A DNA stretch of 64,000 nt, taken from NCBI GenBank assembly GCA_015499995.1, contig JADNRV010000083.1, positions 174,245 to 238,244 on the forward strand, in the 5' to 3' direction. This DNA comes from Flammula alnicola. Lineage: Eukaryota > Basidiomycota > Agaricomycetes > Agaricales > Strophariaceae. The translations under genes were made by a program, and so were the position numbers. Position 1 is the first letter of the stretch. The number at the start of each line of letters is the position of its first letter. The notes beneath the pieces were generated by a model. The model had not been told where the DNA came from, ran no database searches, and was given only the letters and a program-made list of their open reading frames with translations. This document shows positions 1 through 11,544 of this stretch, in pieces.

Positions 1-1414
1 AAGGAAGAGAGAATGCGACGTACGTCATTTGTCCCGTCAACTCTAGATCGGTCAGTTGTTCTCCGTTTTGCGTCTTGGCCTCCTCATTGGCTCGCACTGT
101 CAAACGTAGAGATCGTTAAAAACACGCTACGAACGTATGAAGATCGAGCCCACAAAGTATACTGATAATATCTTTTCCCTCGGTAACCTCTTCCTTCACC
201 AAATCCGAGTCCTCACGGAAAATCGCCTCCCTTTTTTCTTGCAGTATCTTCTGTGCGGTCTCGTGCATCACATCTGACATCTCCTTGACTCTTTGAACCG
301 CCTTATGCGGAGTCCATTCAACGAGTTTCCGTCTAAAAGACGGAGGCCCTAGTTTTGATAGGAAAGGCGCGAATTGACGGACTAAGGAAAGGGAGAACAA
401 CTTCGGACTACAACGCAGTAAGGTGCATAGTCCGAGAAGAAAGAGGTGGAAGAACTTACATTAACTCCTTGATCGCAGACGTATATGGATTATTATGCGG
501 TGAATCAAGAGGGTCGAACGAGTACCCCAAAACGGTCTTTCCGACTGATTCAAGCGCAACGCGGCATATCCAGGCTGACATGTCCATCACGGTACTGTGG
601 GAGGAGGTGCCGCGCTTTTCTATTTCTGCAGACAGCACATCGGCAAGCTTTATACAAGGCGCATGAGCAAGTCATAGAAAGAAGATTCAGATGTAAAGAC
701 CTTGTCTGCAATTTGGTAGAATATTGGAGTTAGACGACGGAGATGAGGGACTGCAAGAATCGGCTTCACGACGCGTCGTTGTCGCGCATGTTGTTCTCCT
801 GACAGTACGTCATGATGAGCATCATGAAAAAGCCGTCTTATGATATAACTTACCTGTTGTAGCTACCAATCCTGGCCCAAAAATTACTTTATTGGTCCTG
901 TTATTATGGTGGTGTCAGCGTCGAGATTTGAATGAAAGAATAGAACGTCAATCACTCGGTGAAAACAGTAGTCTCCTCAAACGCGTCGTGATCCTTAATA
1001 ATAATGCTCTGGAGCGCGTGTGGGTCGGCAATATAAAGCTGCTCGTCCTAAGAAATAGTTACTATGCTTGCAGGCCCGGAGATTTACACGTATGGAAAGA
1101 AAACATACACCAAAGAAACCGTATACCCGAACCATCCCCCCATATAAATCCACGAGAGATTGGTGGAAAGGTAGGCCTTTCGCATTGAAGAGTTGGCCCA
1201 GATTACCTGTAATTGAAAATGAAATTCAAAAAAGATGAAGCGACAAGGCCGTTGACTCACCCATAACCCATGAATTTGAGGGCGGCCCTGGTAGGTCATG
1301 GAACTGGGACCCACATAGCAGAGGCACAAAGAGCCACTGCGCAAATTTGATGAGGACGTAGTACAAAATGCCGTAAAGAACAGCTTGAGAAAGAGTCGTC
1401 AGGAGCTTGATCAT
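1..1414 (-). CDS. Cytochrome P450 monooxygenase, C-terminus beyond the left edge
   Basis: Membrane-bound haem monooxygenase. The start is an ATG at 1414, followed by a hydrophobic anchor of about 25 residues and the proline-rich hinge LPGPPSNSWVMG. Exons fit at about 1414-1261, 1206-1109 and 1047-960, with further ones near 880-840, 800-710 and 650-450, then about 400-170 and one reaching the edge. Spliced text reads like basidiomycete P450s: GNLGQLFNAKGLPFH, DEQLYIADP, NKVIFGPGLVATTG, VALESVGKTVLGYSFDPLD, and VTEGKDIISIL leading to the start of helix I (NGEQLTDLELTGQM). The haem-binding cysteine loop, ExxR and most of helix I lie outside the window, so catalytic competence cannot be judged. 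No frame break was seen in the visible part. The family is firm; subfamily and substrate are unknown. Confidence 0.88.
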
Positions 1415-1528
1415 AATTGCACGATATGAGGAAAGCAGATGGCTTACTTGATTATATATACGGCAATGCCACTGGACTACCTCGGGCGCTCCATCCTCGC
1501 AGTACTCGGTCGTCATACATCCCCATGC

Positions 1529-2178
1529 TCATTTACAGCGCCCTTCATCTGAATTGTCATTATATCGGATCAGCAAGTCGGACCGAGAAAACAGAATGTT
1601 ACCGACGACGACGATCAGGATTAGCGCATACAGGCCCTGGACCATATCAACCATCGTTGCAGGAACAGTACGGATGACACGAGCGGCAGCGGAGAGGGAA
1701 GTATTTATTACCCATGTGTAAATCAGAAACTGGCCAAGAGTAAAGCCGGCGACGATCTGAAACAATTTGCCGTTCAGACTCGGTTATTGAAGGTATGAAG
1801 GAACGGTCACCGCTCGTGAACGACAGATGTAGCACCGCTGCGCGTGATCTTCCGTGAGGCGCCTTTGTTCCCAAAAGGTCGGACTTCGCAGGTTCGCGAT
1901 GATGGTCGGAGGTGAGCGCCAATCTCAATTGCGGGAGGTAATCGTCCCGCGTGCGGTCTTCCGAGAGGGTGTAACTCGGATATCTAGCTACTTGGAGCAG
2001 AATGAAGACCATGTGCTGAAACACAATCGTGGGTTCTGTTGGACACGTCAAAAGGACAAAAATGGGTAGAAATATGAAAAGTTAGGAAGTTGTGAAAGAA
2101 CGACGACGAGCGCTGTAATCCCCAACACGCTGTTTTCGATGTTGCGGACCCACGGTTCAGACGGTCACCCCTTGACAT
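1529..2178 (-). other. Possible small membrane-protein gene or remnant
   Basis: Upstream of the P450 on the same strand, two stretches read as hydrophobic segments: one near 2130-2060 (NIENSVLGITALVVVLSQ) and an open frame at about 1746-1529 with two likely membrane spans (GFTLGQFLIYTWVINTSLSA and VQGLYALILIVVVGNILF). A cag acceptor sits just before the second. I could not connect the pieces into one clean model because stops fall between them. It may be an intron-rich gene I cannot resolve or a decayed one. No family recognised. Confidence 0.3.
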
Positions 2179-3139
2179 GCCGTATTCAAAAGTTTGCGGA
2201 GCGGTAGTACATGGGTTAGATAAAGATGAAGTTATTTTGAAAGTTTTCTAAGCACATATATGTACTTGCAAGAAGCTGGTTTAGTTCAGTTTAAACGTTG
2301 GCACGAGTCGGAGCTATAGAAACTTACCACTCGCAGAAATTGGCTACCAGTGTTTGATTCCTCCATCGATTGGCCATATAACATAAAGAGATGTAAGTCT
2401 GTTCAAGTTGAGACGAAAACGCAGGAGGGATCCGATTTTAAGTATAATATGATTCGGTTCGAAGTTGTTCGAGACAAGTTCGACACAAGAGGGTTGCGAT
2501 TCGGTTCCTTTTGGGCGGTTTACGTGTTGGGTAACACAGTGTGCGACGTTGGAGGGTGCGGGTCCGGAGAAGACTCAGAGGGAGTCGCAGCGGGTGGGTG
2601 TGAGCAGGGAAACCCGGACGGATAGATGTGGAAGAGCTAGCTACGACATCGGAACTAGTCTACGAGGTTCAGACAGCCGGCGCGGACCTACCAGCACAGC
2701 CACAGCACCGCCACAACGTAGGACTCTGGTTATCTCTGAAAGATATTGGACTTAGCTTTAAAAGCGATCCACCTCTTTTCTCTTTTACTGCTTTCAATGC
2801 TTTGAAATTTTCCAAAAACGCCAAAAAGCAGAAGTCTGCAGAAGTATACTTTTAAGATCATCGATGTTTCAAGTTGAGGTTACGTTTAGGTTATGATATA
2901 TGCACCCCATGCGCCAAGGGACCAACCGAGAAAGAATATATTCCGGCGGTTTCAGGAGTCACTTGCAAGTAAGCTTCATGAGTGGTAATTTCAAAACGCT
3001 ATTCTCGCGATGGGCGCTAATCTAAGTTCTAACGCATGGAGGTCACGAGATCGGCAGTTACTGATAGTTCTCACGGCCAGAAAAAGTTGACCCGTTGCAT
3101 AGGTCTCCATTCACAACCCCGTACAGCCACTTTCCAGCC
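2179..3139. other. Intergenic stretch
   Basis: No supported gene. The open frames at 2350-2855 have no family resemblance, no splice context and atypical composition. The right part should hold the promoter of the gene starting at 3140. Confidence 0.5.
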
Positions 3140-4148
3140 ATGGCACCCCACCAATCCGCCTCCGAATCTAGCCACGATGAAGACTCAGATGCTCCGGAAG
3201 CCGTCTCCCTGTCACAGTCAAGAAAACAAGTCAAAAAACTCGAGAGCGAACGTAAAAATGCAGAATTAGCGGCACGCCAGAACAAACGGGCTCAGAATCG
3301 AGAGCGGGACAGGAAGTTGAAGGAGAGGGCTGAGAAGAACAGCGTCAAGGCTAAAGGGAAGGGAAAAGAGGTCGAGCCAGATGGATTGGAGGCTAGGATG
3401 GAACGTGCGATGCGAGAGGCGCAGGAGGAGTCGGGGGAAGATGAGGATGAAGACGAGATGAGCGGTCGGTGCGAGGACTTGGAAGGCATTGGCATGGGTA
3501 GTGATGAAGATGAAGAGGATTCTGGAAGCGATGGAGACAGCGAAGAAGACAGCGAGGAGGACAGCGAGGGCAGTGGACTCGAAGGCGACGACGGCGACGA
3601 GGAGGAGGAGGGAGAAGAAAAAGAACCTCCAAAGTCACAGAAAACGAAATTCAATCCAGACCATCTACCCGACGAGCTCTTCGCTGCTGCCTTTGCCTCT
3701 AAACCAAAACGAACAGCGGATTCCGAGCTTGACAACGAGAACGAAACGACAAAACGACCTGCAAAGAAACGAAAATTCTCAAATGTACCGAAAGATGTGG
3801 TCGTTGGGTGAGTTATGTTCCTGAATCAATAAGCCGTCTCGACAAATATAACTGATGCAATGTTTTTTCTTCATAACTAGCTCATGCGCCATTAGAATGC
3901 TATCGAATTCGACGCAACCTTCCACACCATCGACACTCCCTTCAAGAAAAGTAAAGCAATTCCTGGACCGCACACTTGCTCTGAAAGGAGGAAAGCAGAG
4001 AGCGAAAGGATGGGAACGAAGACCTGGTTCGTTCAATCTGTTCTCCATTACTTCGCGCATTGGAATGCTAATGTATATTTTATTTGCAGTCAACATCGGT
4101 GTGCTGCGACGAGACGGACCCGCAGTGAGCTTTGTCAGAAATCGGTAG
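3140..4148 (+). CDS. Nuclear/nucleolar-type acidic-basic protein, uncharacterised
   Basis: Three exons with clean splice sites: 3140-3807 (donor gtgagt), 3881-4026 and 4090-4148. The ATG at 3140 (agccATGGC) is preferred over an in-frame upstream ATG at 3095. The product is about 290 residues. The N-terminal part is a charged Lys/Arg/Glu helix (around residues 30-90). A long Asp/Glu/Ser acidic tract follows (about 100-165), then a basic segment with KRPAKKRKF resembling a nuclear localisation signal. The C-terminus is compact and looks conserved: KVKQFLDRTLALKGGKQRAK, GWERRP and NIGVLRRDGPAVSFVR. That architecture is typical of ribosome-biogenesis factors, but I cannot name the family, so the role is inferred from composition only. 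Confidence 0.75.
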
Positions 4149-4352
4149 CCCTTTTCTATTATTCCTCATGGAACTGGATTAAAAAAAGTAATATAACTCC
4201 ATGACCGTATAATACAAGTGATAAATAGATGCTCTGCGGCCTTTCGTAACATCCAGATATATCCTCTCCGTAAACATCTACATAATCTCGGCCTCTAAAT
4301 CTCCAAAGAATGCCCAACTATTATACAAACACGGTCTCCATCTCTCAGTATC

Positions 4353-6619
4353 TCACTTCCTCAACACATGCGGCTCCATCAACTCTGACTCAATCAGCGT
4401 CTTCCAAAGCGCTCTCCACGAAATCGGATTGCCCTCGTCTCTCCGCATCACACAAAAGCTGCCCTCCGCTCCGCGATAGCTGAACCGCTCGACATCCACC
4501 CACCCTTTGAACACCTGTTTCCGCCTGTCCCACCCGCCCACACGGAGCTTGTGCACCTCGGCACCCCGGTCATTCGGGACGACGGGCAACATTTTGCACT
4601 GGATACCCATTTTCTCGAGGCTCTCCTTGATGAAACTCATTATGAGGGATGGGCCGAGAGAGGCGTAGAATCTTGTCAGGTGGGGCGTATATCGCGAGCC
4701 GGATTGGGTTTGCGACTATACGTCGGGCATTTCATTAAGCAAAGGGTAGAGATGGAAAAAGGAAGAAAGGAAGTTGCACTCACGAAGAGCATGAGTGATT
4801 GCGTGAATTGAGATTGATGTGTAGCCGAAAGCATCACTTCGTCCTCGTCCACATCCATCTCACTGCCAAGGGCGCTGCGCCATCAGTATTTTATTGAAAT
4901 AGATATGCAAAGCAAAACGTACCCAGGCCCATTCAGGTTTGGTGCCGCCACCTGCATGTCCCCATTCATGTGTATCGACTCACTCAGCCGCCCCGCTAGC
5001 TCCACTGGACCATGACCCGCGAGTTGGCTTTGTCTAGAAATCACGGTCAGCAAAGCACGTAATGAGTAGGGCCAAGTCGACGGGAGTTTACCTCATACAC
5101 CAAGGATGCTCTATCACGTCGTTGAGCGTCATGCGCTCCGCGGGGTCTATGGTGAGCATCCCTCTAATTAATGCTACGATATTATGGGTTAGCATTAATA
5201 AAGGTTACGAGAAGAAGAGACGGACATAAAGGTTCATGTGGGATTCTACTCCACGGCTTCTCGACGAAAATACTTCCCGAAACATAACGACAGAATTCGG
5301 GGCTGCTCGCAGTAGGCTCATCCCATGGAGTGTCTAGAAAACGGAAGGCAAGTCAGTGTCCGAAGTCAGGAACAGAAAGAGGAAAGTACCGTACTTCCTA
5401 CGAGGAGAGTATATAAAATCACGCCAACGCCCCAGACATCAATAGGTTCGGCGTGGTACGGTGCGCTGCTATTCAACTGGTAATTTGTTCGGAAGAAATC
5501 AATGAGGCTTCAAGACCCGACCATTAAATCAACCCACCTCAGGCGCGACATACGGCAAACTGCCACATCTCTCCGTCAGAGTCCTTGTCTTTCCTGACTC
5601 TTTTAACCGAAATACGGCAGACAGTCCAAAATCGGAGATCTTGAGTGTACCAGCGGCATCGAGCAGCAGATTTTCGGGTTTGAGGTCTCGGTGGCATACT
5701 CCCTGACTATGAATGTATTGCTGTGCACAATGTTGGACGTTAACATTGGGGAAGGCCAGTACAACGAGAATCTCACCATGCCGGCAACGAGTTGGTTGAA
5801 ATATAACTGAGCCACATCCTCGCCAACGCCCACGTCCGGAGCTTCAAGAGCGATATCATTGAGTCAGTATCCATCTCACAAAAGACGACGGAAAAGAAAC
5901 GAACATACCAATCTTATCAAATAGGTCACCACCGCCCGCCAACTCTAACAACATATATATTCCAGGGACATAGCGCAACTTGTGTTTCAGCTCTACCACC
6001 ACTGCATTCAGAAACTCGAGGACGTTTGTGTGTTTCAGCGCGGCATGTACTCGCATCTCCTTCTCAACATTCTTCCGGTCCTTCTCTGTTGTTTCTTCTG
6101 TGAGGAGGATGAGCTTGCATGCGGCTACGCGATGATCCTCGACGTTGACAGCACGGAAGACCCTGTAAGTGGCGTAAAGGTGTCAGTGTTCATTCGACGA
6201 ACGAAAGACATTGGGCGCTTGTGTTTCTCTCAGACCCTGAACGAGGAACAGCAAACGGAAAAGAAGGACCGAGTTCCAAGACAAAAATTCTCTCTATCCA
6301 ATCTCTGCCTGTTTTCAGACGACGAGCCCACGAGTTCCATGCCACACACAACCGACGCCAATCCGAGTTGACAGGCTGCCACATCACTCCGCGTTGACCT
6401 GCCCTATCCTACACACAATTCTTCTCAGAGGACACGAAATAGAAAGCGGTACTCACGTCGAGAAGCCACCTCCGCCAATTTCGCTCACAAGCTCGTATCC
6501 TGTGCGTCAATGCGTCAGTTCAGCCTTATCAGATCGCAACCCCCAACCAACAGCCAGATGAGGATAAAAGAGAGGGAAAAGAACGGACCAACAACTTTTG
6601 GGTATTTGGGGCCTCCCAT
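4353..6619 (-). CDS. chk1: Checkpoint serine/threonine kinase CHK1
   Basis: Nuclear kinase that enforces the DNA-damage and replication checkpoint by restraining Cdc25/Cdk1. A short first exon begins at an ATG at 6619 ([10 protein letters not shown]), spliced to the glycine loop [14 protein letters not shown]. The invariant lysine lies in VAACK (about 6130). The hinge reads [18 protein letters not shown], the catalytic loop [13 protein letters not shown] (about 5690), then SDFG (about 5630) and the PYVAPE activation-segment end (about 5545). The C-terminal exon (4640-4353) carries the CHK1-type KA1-like domain with [30 protein letters not shown] and the end PHVLRK. All kinase motifs are intact across about ten exons. 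A serine/threonine-rich linker with SQ (HQSQF) separates kinase and tail. Only exact splice borders are uncertain. Confidence 0.93.
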
Positions 6620-7041
6620 GGGTGTTGACGAAAGGTTTTAGATGGAGAATGTCAGAAGAGAATGTCAAGTCGCGAAATAAAGCAGGCCCATAAATCAAAT
6701 TTCTGTTTGATGGCGTTCAGGGCGCGACGCGTCACAGTCATGTGATGTGGCCCAGAATGTGTCACCGACTCATTTCGGCTATCATTTGCAAACTTTTTCA
6801 AGTTGCGTCGAAAAAAAACTTGACCACCTACGAAGGAGAAAAGGGAGCTTCAAGTTGCCCTCAATCGCAGTTCAAATTAGAGTGCGTTCTTGAAACTTTC
6901 CTATGGGATCTACATGTGAACTAACATGTTGCGGCATAATTCTCATGATCAATTGACTGCTCAATGACTCTCGCGGCCTCGATATATGAATACGAAGAAA
7001 CTTTGCTACAGCCCTGAATTGCAGATCTATCGTCTATCCAG
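6620..7041. other. Intergenic stretch between chk1 and E1
   Basis: No gene seen. It lies upstream of chk1 and downstream of E1, so it should contain the chk1 promoter and the E1 polyadenylation region. No distinctive motif was identified. Confidence 0.4.
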
Positions 7042-8634
7042 TCAGTTCGGCCCTTGTGCCTTGTCGAGCCATCCCAGCCCCTCGAAATCGGCCAACGTGT
7101 CGCTGACCGTTTGCTCCATACTTCTGTATTTCAAACCCAGAATTTTGTTGCCTTTCGCAGGGTTATAGTCGAATAAGACCGTATTGTCGAGGTCTGGATT
7201 CCCTCGAGGAAGTATCCCAGTATCGTAAAGCCTCGGTTGAAGTGAGCGGATCAGGTTTCCTGGCAAGCCATTTTAGTATGCATAGCGTGGACAGAAACAG
7301 AACATGACGACGAACGTGTTTCTTGCCAAGTCATAGCTCCTGGAAAATGTAAGGCCAAAAAAACACTTGATCGTGATCTGATTCTATAATCAATGTGCTA
7401 GAAACAAGCGTACCTTCAGAAATAATCATCCTTTCACCGCCGGCTGCTTCTTTCCTCAGAGCCACCACATGTGCAGCCGCGATGTCGCGAACGTCGATGT
7501 ATCCATAGGAGACTTTGAGGACTTCATCGGGCTTTTCCCTAAATATCATGTCAAACCAAGTTGCCAATGAAGAATTTAGGTTATCGGGGGTCTTTAAGTC
7601 TTGGAGAGACGGCTGAACGAGAAAAATTAAAGACGTTAAGCGACACCAAATGATATTGAGCATACTCACCCCAACAACCTGAAGAAGACGTAAATATGAT
7701 TAGAAAATGTCAAAAGTACAGTATGGTGGATTTGCTTTAACTACCAAGGGAGGATTGAGCACGACCAGGTCCCACTGTATCTCATGTTTATGGGTAGTGT
7801 AAAATTCCCAAGCCGCTTTGGTCGAGAAAAGAGGGATTAATCCATCGCATCCGGATTTTGAAATACAGAGGAGGAATATGGAATATGGCATACCTCTCTC
7901 AGCCAGCGTCTTCGAAGCTCGGTATTTAAATATTTGCGGTGCTTTACTGCCTTGCTCTTGCACAGTCTTGACGAACTCATCGCCCCAGTTGGTTTCATCG
8001 AAAGTGACAGTTGGCTTGGTCACCGTGCTCAAAATAGCCGCGCAAGATGAAGTGACGACGATACGCTTGACTTTGATGCTTTAAGAGTTTCATGCTTGAG
8101 GTCAGTGGAGATCAAATATCAGTGGAATGCATACATACCCGAATTTTAAGGCGCTTTGGAGGATACCGAGTGTGCCGTGAACGGCTGGCTTTATGAGCTC
8201 TTTCCATATAGAAATATCAACTGGAGTTTGTGTAAAAGTACGACGTTCGTAATCGACTTACGATCTGGGTCATCGCTGGATTCTGGCAAGGGAGACGCCA
8301 TGTGTTCAATCGCGTCAATGCCTTTGACCGCGTCATCAAATGCCCCATCCTGCCGGACATGATAAATTAATGGGATTACGAAGATGCACGAGGGTGAAAA
8401 CGCTTTTGTGCCTGAACTCACCTTCATGATATCTTCAACGACGATCCACTCAACCTTGTCGCCGTAGGAGTGGAAATACTCCCTTAAGCGTTTTCCCTTC
8501 TCCGTAGATCGCACAGCCCCACGAACTGCATAGCCCTGCTCAAGGAGGGTGCGAATGACCCACATGGCGATGTAGCCATTGGCGCCGGTGACGAGTACTT
8601 TTGCGCCGTTTGCACTTGATTCGATGACTGACAT
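7042..8634 (-). CDS. Extended short-chain dehydrogenase/reductase, copy E1
   Basis: NAD(P)-dependent aldehyde/ketone reductase of the dihydroflavonol-4-reductase/Gre2-like branch, probably cytosolic. The first exon starts at an ATG at 8634 (MSVIESSANG) and holds the Rossmann motif VLVTGANGYIAMWVIRTLLE and the cofactor region RGAVRSTEKGKRL. Later exons give KPAVHGTLGILQSALK, KRIVVTSS, the catalytic YxxxK in FKYRASKTLAERG, WDLVVLNPPLV, DVRDIAAAHVVAL and GILPRGNPDLD. The stop is at 7042. About nine exons, all in frame. It is paralogous to E2, E3 and E4. Oddity: a transposon begins within four bases upstream of the start codon and its target duplication includes the ATG, so the native 5'UTR is displaced by about 0.65 kb. 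Substrate unknown. Confidence 0.88.
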
Positions 8635-9296
8635 GACTAGTGATGTGCCGGCTCCGGCTTGAGGCCAGAAGCTGGGCCAAGCCGAGCCCAACAAAGCCGG
8701 GCCAAGCCGGGCCAAAGGTGTTGGCCTGGAGCTGGCTTTGGCCCGGCCTGAGAATTTGACAAGCCCGAGCCCTCGGCCCAGGCCGGGGCTTTCTGCAGAA
8801 TTTTTTTTGAGTTTAAACGGAGAAAAACTGACCTTTGAGTAACCAAAAATTACTTTTGTACTGTACTTTCACGAGAGTTAGATCTAATAATAGTTTAAAG
8901 TCAGTTTGATGATCAATGCATGGCCACCATTACCGCACGATCAACTGACGGACAAGCCCGGCTGAGTTTGAAATGCCATCAACATTCATTTTGGGTGCGA
9001 AAATAGGTTGCAAGTAGTATTGCACGTTGACAATATGTCTTAGGCACCCGTAGAATAGTGAAATATGTACTTTAGAGTTGCGTGTACATGTAGATATCAA
9101 AATATTTTCATTATATTATGTTTTAACTAATTTGTAAGCCAAGCCCCGGCTTGAGCCAAAGCCGGGCCGGGCCAAGCCTGATTTCCGGCTTTTGGCCCGG
9201 CTCGTGATTTGACAAGGCCTGAGCCGCCCAAAGCCGAGCCAAAGCCGGGGCTTTCAGGCCAAGCCCGAGCCGGCACATCACTAGTGTCACATGACT
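8631..9296. mobile_element. Non-autonomous hAT-like DNA transposon inserted at the E1 start codon
   Basis: An 8-bp direct repeat acatgact occurs at 8631-8638 and 9289-9296. Just inside are inverted ends: agtgatgtgccggctc on the left and its complement gagccggcacatcact on the right (about 9266-9282), with six extra bases before the right repeat. Each arm, of about 150-190 bp, is made of degenerate GGCCCGGCC/AAGCCGGG units and the arms can fold on each other. The centre is AT-rich with no coding capacity. An 8-bp duplication and a (T)AGTGATG-like end are hAT features. The left duplication contains the E1 ATG. Confidence 0.75.
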
Positions 9297-10511
9297 TGGG
9301 TGGACAATTGGAACAGAACAAAGTGAGGCTATCCTAGGGGGGGTAACGTGGAGATGGCTGTCTAAGCTTAAGTATGGTGCTTCTTGAGGGTTTCTTATAT
9401 AGCATTAGAGTATATCCAATAATTAGGTAATTATCATAAGCTGGAGAATCGTGATTCGTGATAGGATTACCCTGGCATGCAGGAGACAAATTTGATTAGA
9501 GACCTCCATGAATTTATGTAAGTGAAATAAATTAAGATATCACTTAGGTATCCGTATCCGTTGCAAGCCTTCTTGTCAACTTGTCCCTCAGGCCTCAGAC
9601 CTGGTCTCTGAAGCACGCCAGAAGCGCGACGCGCCGTGGTCACGTGCTGTGTATCATGAAATTTTAACTTAAAGTTTTAATTTAAGCACAAAAATAAGCA
9701 ACCACGAGGTCTTCCTTAACTTTATACCACTATTTCCTTGAACGACGTCCCCCCTCGGACTCCATCACTGGCAGATCTAATCTAGAAACCTATGAAATAT
9801 AGAATCTGGCTACCGGACCCCGGGAGGCATGCGGGAAACGCATACTTAGATCTCGACGCTTGCTCGACGCGCAAGGTCTCGACCTAGAGGCCTACCGCTC
9901 CTTTAGGTCCAACACAGTCGCAGGGGCATATGCAAAGGAAGGCGAATGGAATTCATGATCCTGCCGTTCAATGTCCCCCGATGTTCTAACAGAAGTTCTT
10001 TCTCTTATCTGTTCTGCACCTCAGTCGACAATGGCTATTCCCGGGACAAAGTCTATTGACAGTAGATTGTTTCCCTTATTCTTAAAGCTGTCTTGAAATC
10101 TCTGAATCCTGGCGGCCTATCGCCTTGTCGACTTCTGACCTTTGGGCTTCCATCTACGCCATGCTGCATCATCGGATTGCTGACCAGGCTCTCCGATCGT
10201 TCGCTCGCTCGCTCGGGCTGCTGGCAAACCCTTTAGCCTCAACTCTAAGAAGTGGACTTTATACCAATCATACCTTTTAATGCGTCAAGGAGTCTTGGTG
10301 AGACGGAAAAATGAAAACGGACAGGGAAACGTAAGAGAGGGCATCTAATATAAGGACAAAATTGAAACCTGAAAGAAAGATAAGATAAATATAAATCATA
10401 AAAATCTAATCTAATCTCTTCGCTTGCATGCGGTTCTGTGCAGTTTTAAACTCCGCAGACGGGCTCGGACCTTGCAGCAGTTTAGCGCTTAACACCAGCA
10501 TCCTTCTATCG
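9297..10511. other. Intergenic stretch
   Basis: No coding sequence supported. The left end should be the displaced original E1 promoter and the right end the BTB-gene promoter. A short cgctcgctcgctcg run occurs near 10200. Confidence 0.45.
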
Positions 10512-11544
10512 ATGTCGACGCTTGAAACTTCCGGTCCTCAAAGAGTTCCTGAGCTGTGGTTTGAAGACGCCAATGTCATCTTCCAAGCCGGTCAAAAACT
10601 TTTCCGCGTTCACCGAAGCATCTTATCAGCACGATCACCGATATTCAATGATATGTTCTCCGTTCCCCAACCGGCGGCAGAGACACAATCGGGAACCATA
10701 AATAACGATTGTGAATGCATTCACCTCCCCGATAGTGAGGTGGATGTATACTACTTCTTTCTAGCAATTTTCGACGCTTCGTGAGTCACGTTGACGGCAG
10801 GTGCTTATTGCCATAAGTCGTGGTCCTCATTCATCTAATTGCAGATTCTTTGAGGGGCCACCCTCTACTCCATTTTTGGGTATTCTTATATCCATTCTAC
10901 GGCTTTCAACCAAATACGAAGTCGCCTTTCTGAAGCGTCGGGCCGTTTCACATCTTAATGCCCTGTTCCCGCCCGATAGGCATGCGATGCAGGCATCCTT
11001 GAAAACTTTATTCATAAAGTTTGGTATACAGGATAACAAAACGAAATTGATGCTGCTTGAAATCATGGCCCTAGCGACTGCAGCCGAAACCAGATGGCTA
11101 ATTCCCGGAGCGTTCTTTATAACTGCGCAAATACCTCTCCCAACCCTTTTCCGGCATGCATCATGGAAAAAGATGACGAAGACCTTCCAAGAGAGGTTTC
11201 TGATTTCTCGTGAGGCGTACATGGACGAATGGCACACATCTGGAGCATGGATTGCTTCAATTCCCACAGGCTCATGTACGACGCCAAAATGCTGTCGAAC
11301 CAAGCAACGGTTCTGGGTGAAACAGACTTTGGAAGCAGGACCTATCTTCTTCACGAAACTCCTAGCAGACGATGGGCCAGTTTGGAAGGACTATAGTACT
11401 GACTTTTGTGAGGAGTGTTTGTGGAAGTCGAAGAGCGGAGTGATTGCGGCTGTGAACAACATCTGGGATGGATATCCTAGACTACTTGGCCTCCCAAGCT
11501 GGGACGTGTTGATGAAAGAGAAAGCAGCATTCGAACGTAGTTGA
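10512..11544 (+). CDS. BTB/POZ domain protein
   Basis: Two exons, 10512-10780 (donor gtgagt) and 10845-11544, about 320 residues. The ATG at 10512 is chosen because the BTB domain starts within 15 residues; an in-frame ATG at 10428 adds only an unconserved leader. The N-terminus shows the BTB signature: ELWFEDANVIFQAGQKLFRV, then HRSILSARSPIFNDMF, later LPDSEVDVYYFFLAIFD and a helix containing LRLSTKYEVAFLKRRAVSHL. BTB domains mediate dimerisation and Cullin-3 recruitment. The C-terminal half carries CTTPKCCRTKQRFW and FCEECLW, cysteine pairs that could bind metal, as in many expanded mushroom BTB proteins. Family confident; specific role unknown. Confidence 0.85.

Noticed and set aside
3292..3735. 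Ser-rich minus-strand frame opposite the acidic protein at 3140-4148
   Set aside because: It is the complement of an Asp/Glu-rich tract (GAN codons give TCN/CTC on the other strand); the plus-strand gene has clean splicing.
8637..9321. Gly/Pro/Ala-rich frames (AGPKPAPG-type)
   Set aside because: Translations of the GC-rich arms of the transposon at the E1 start, not genes.
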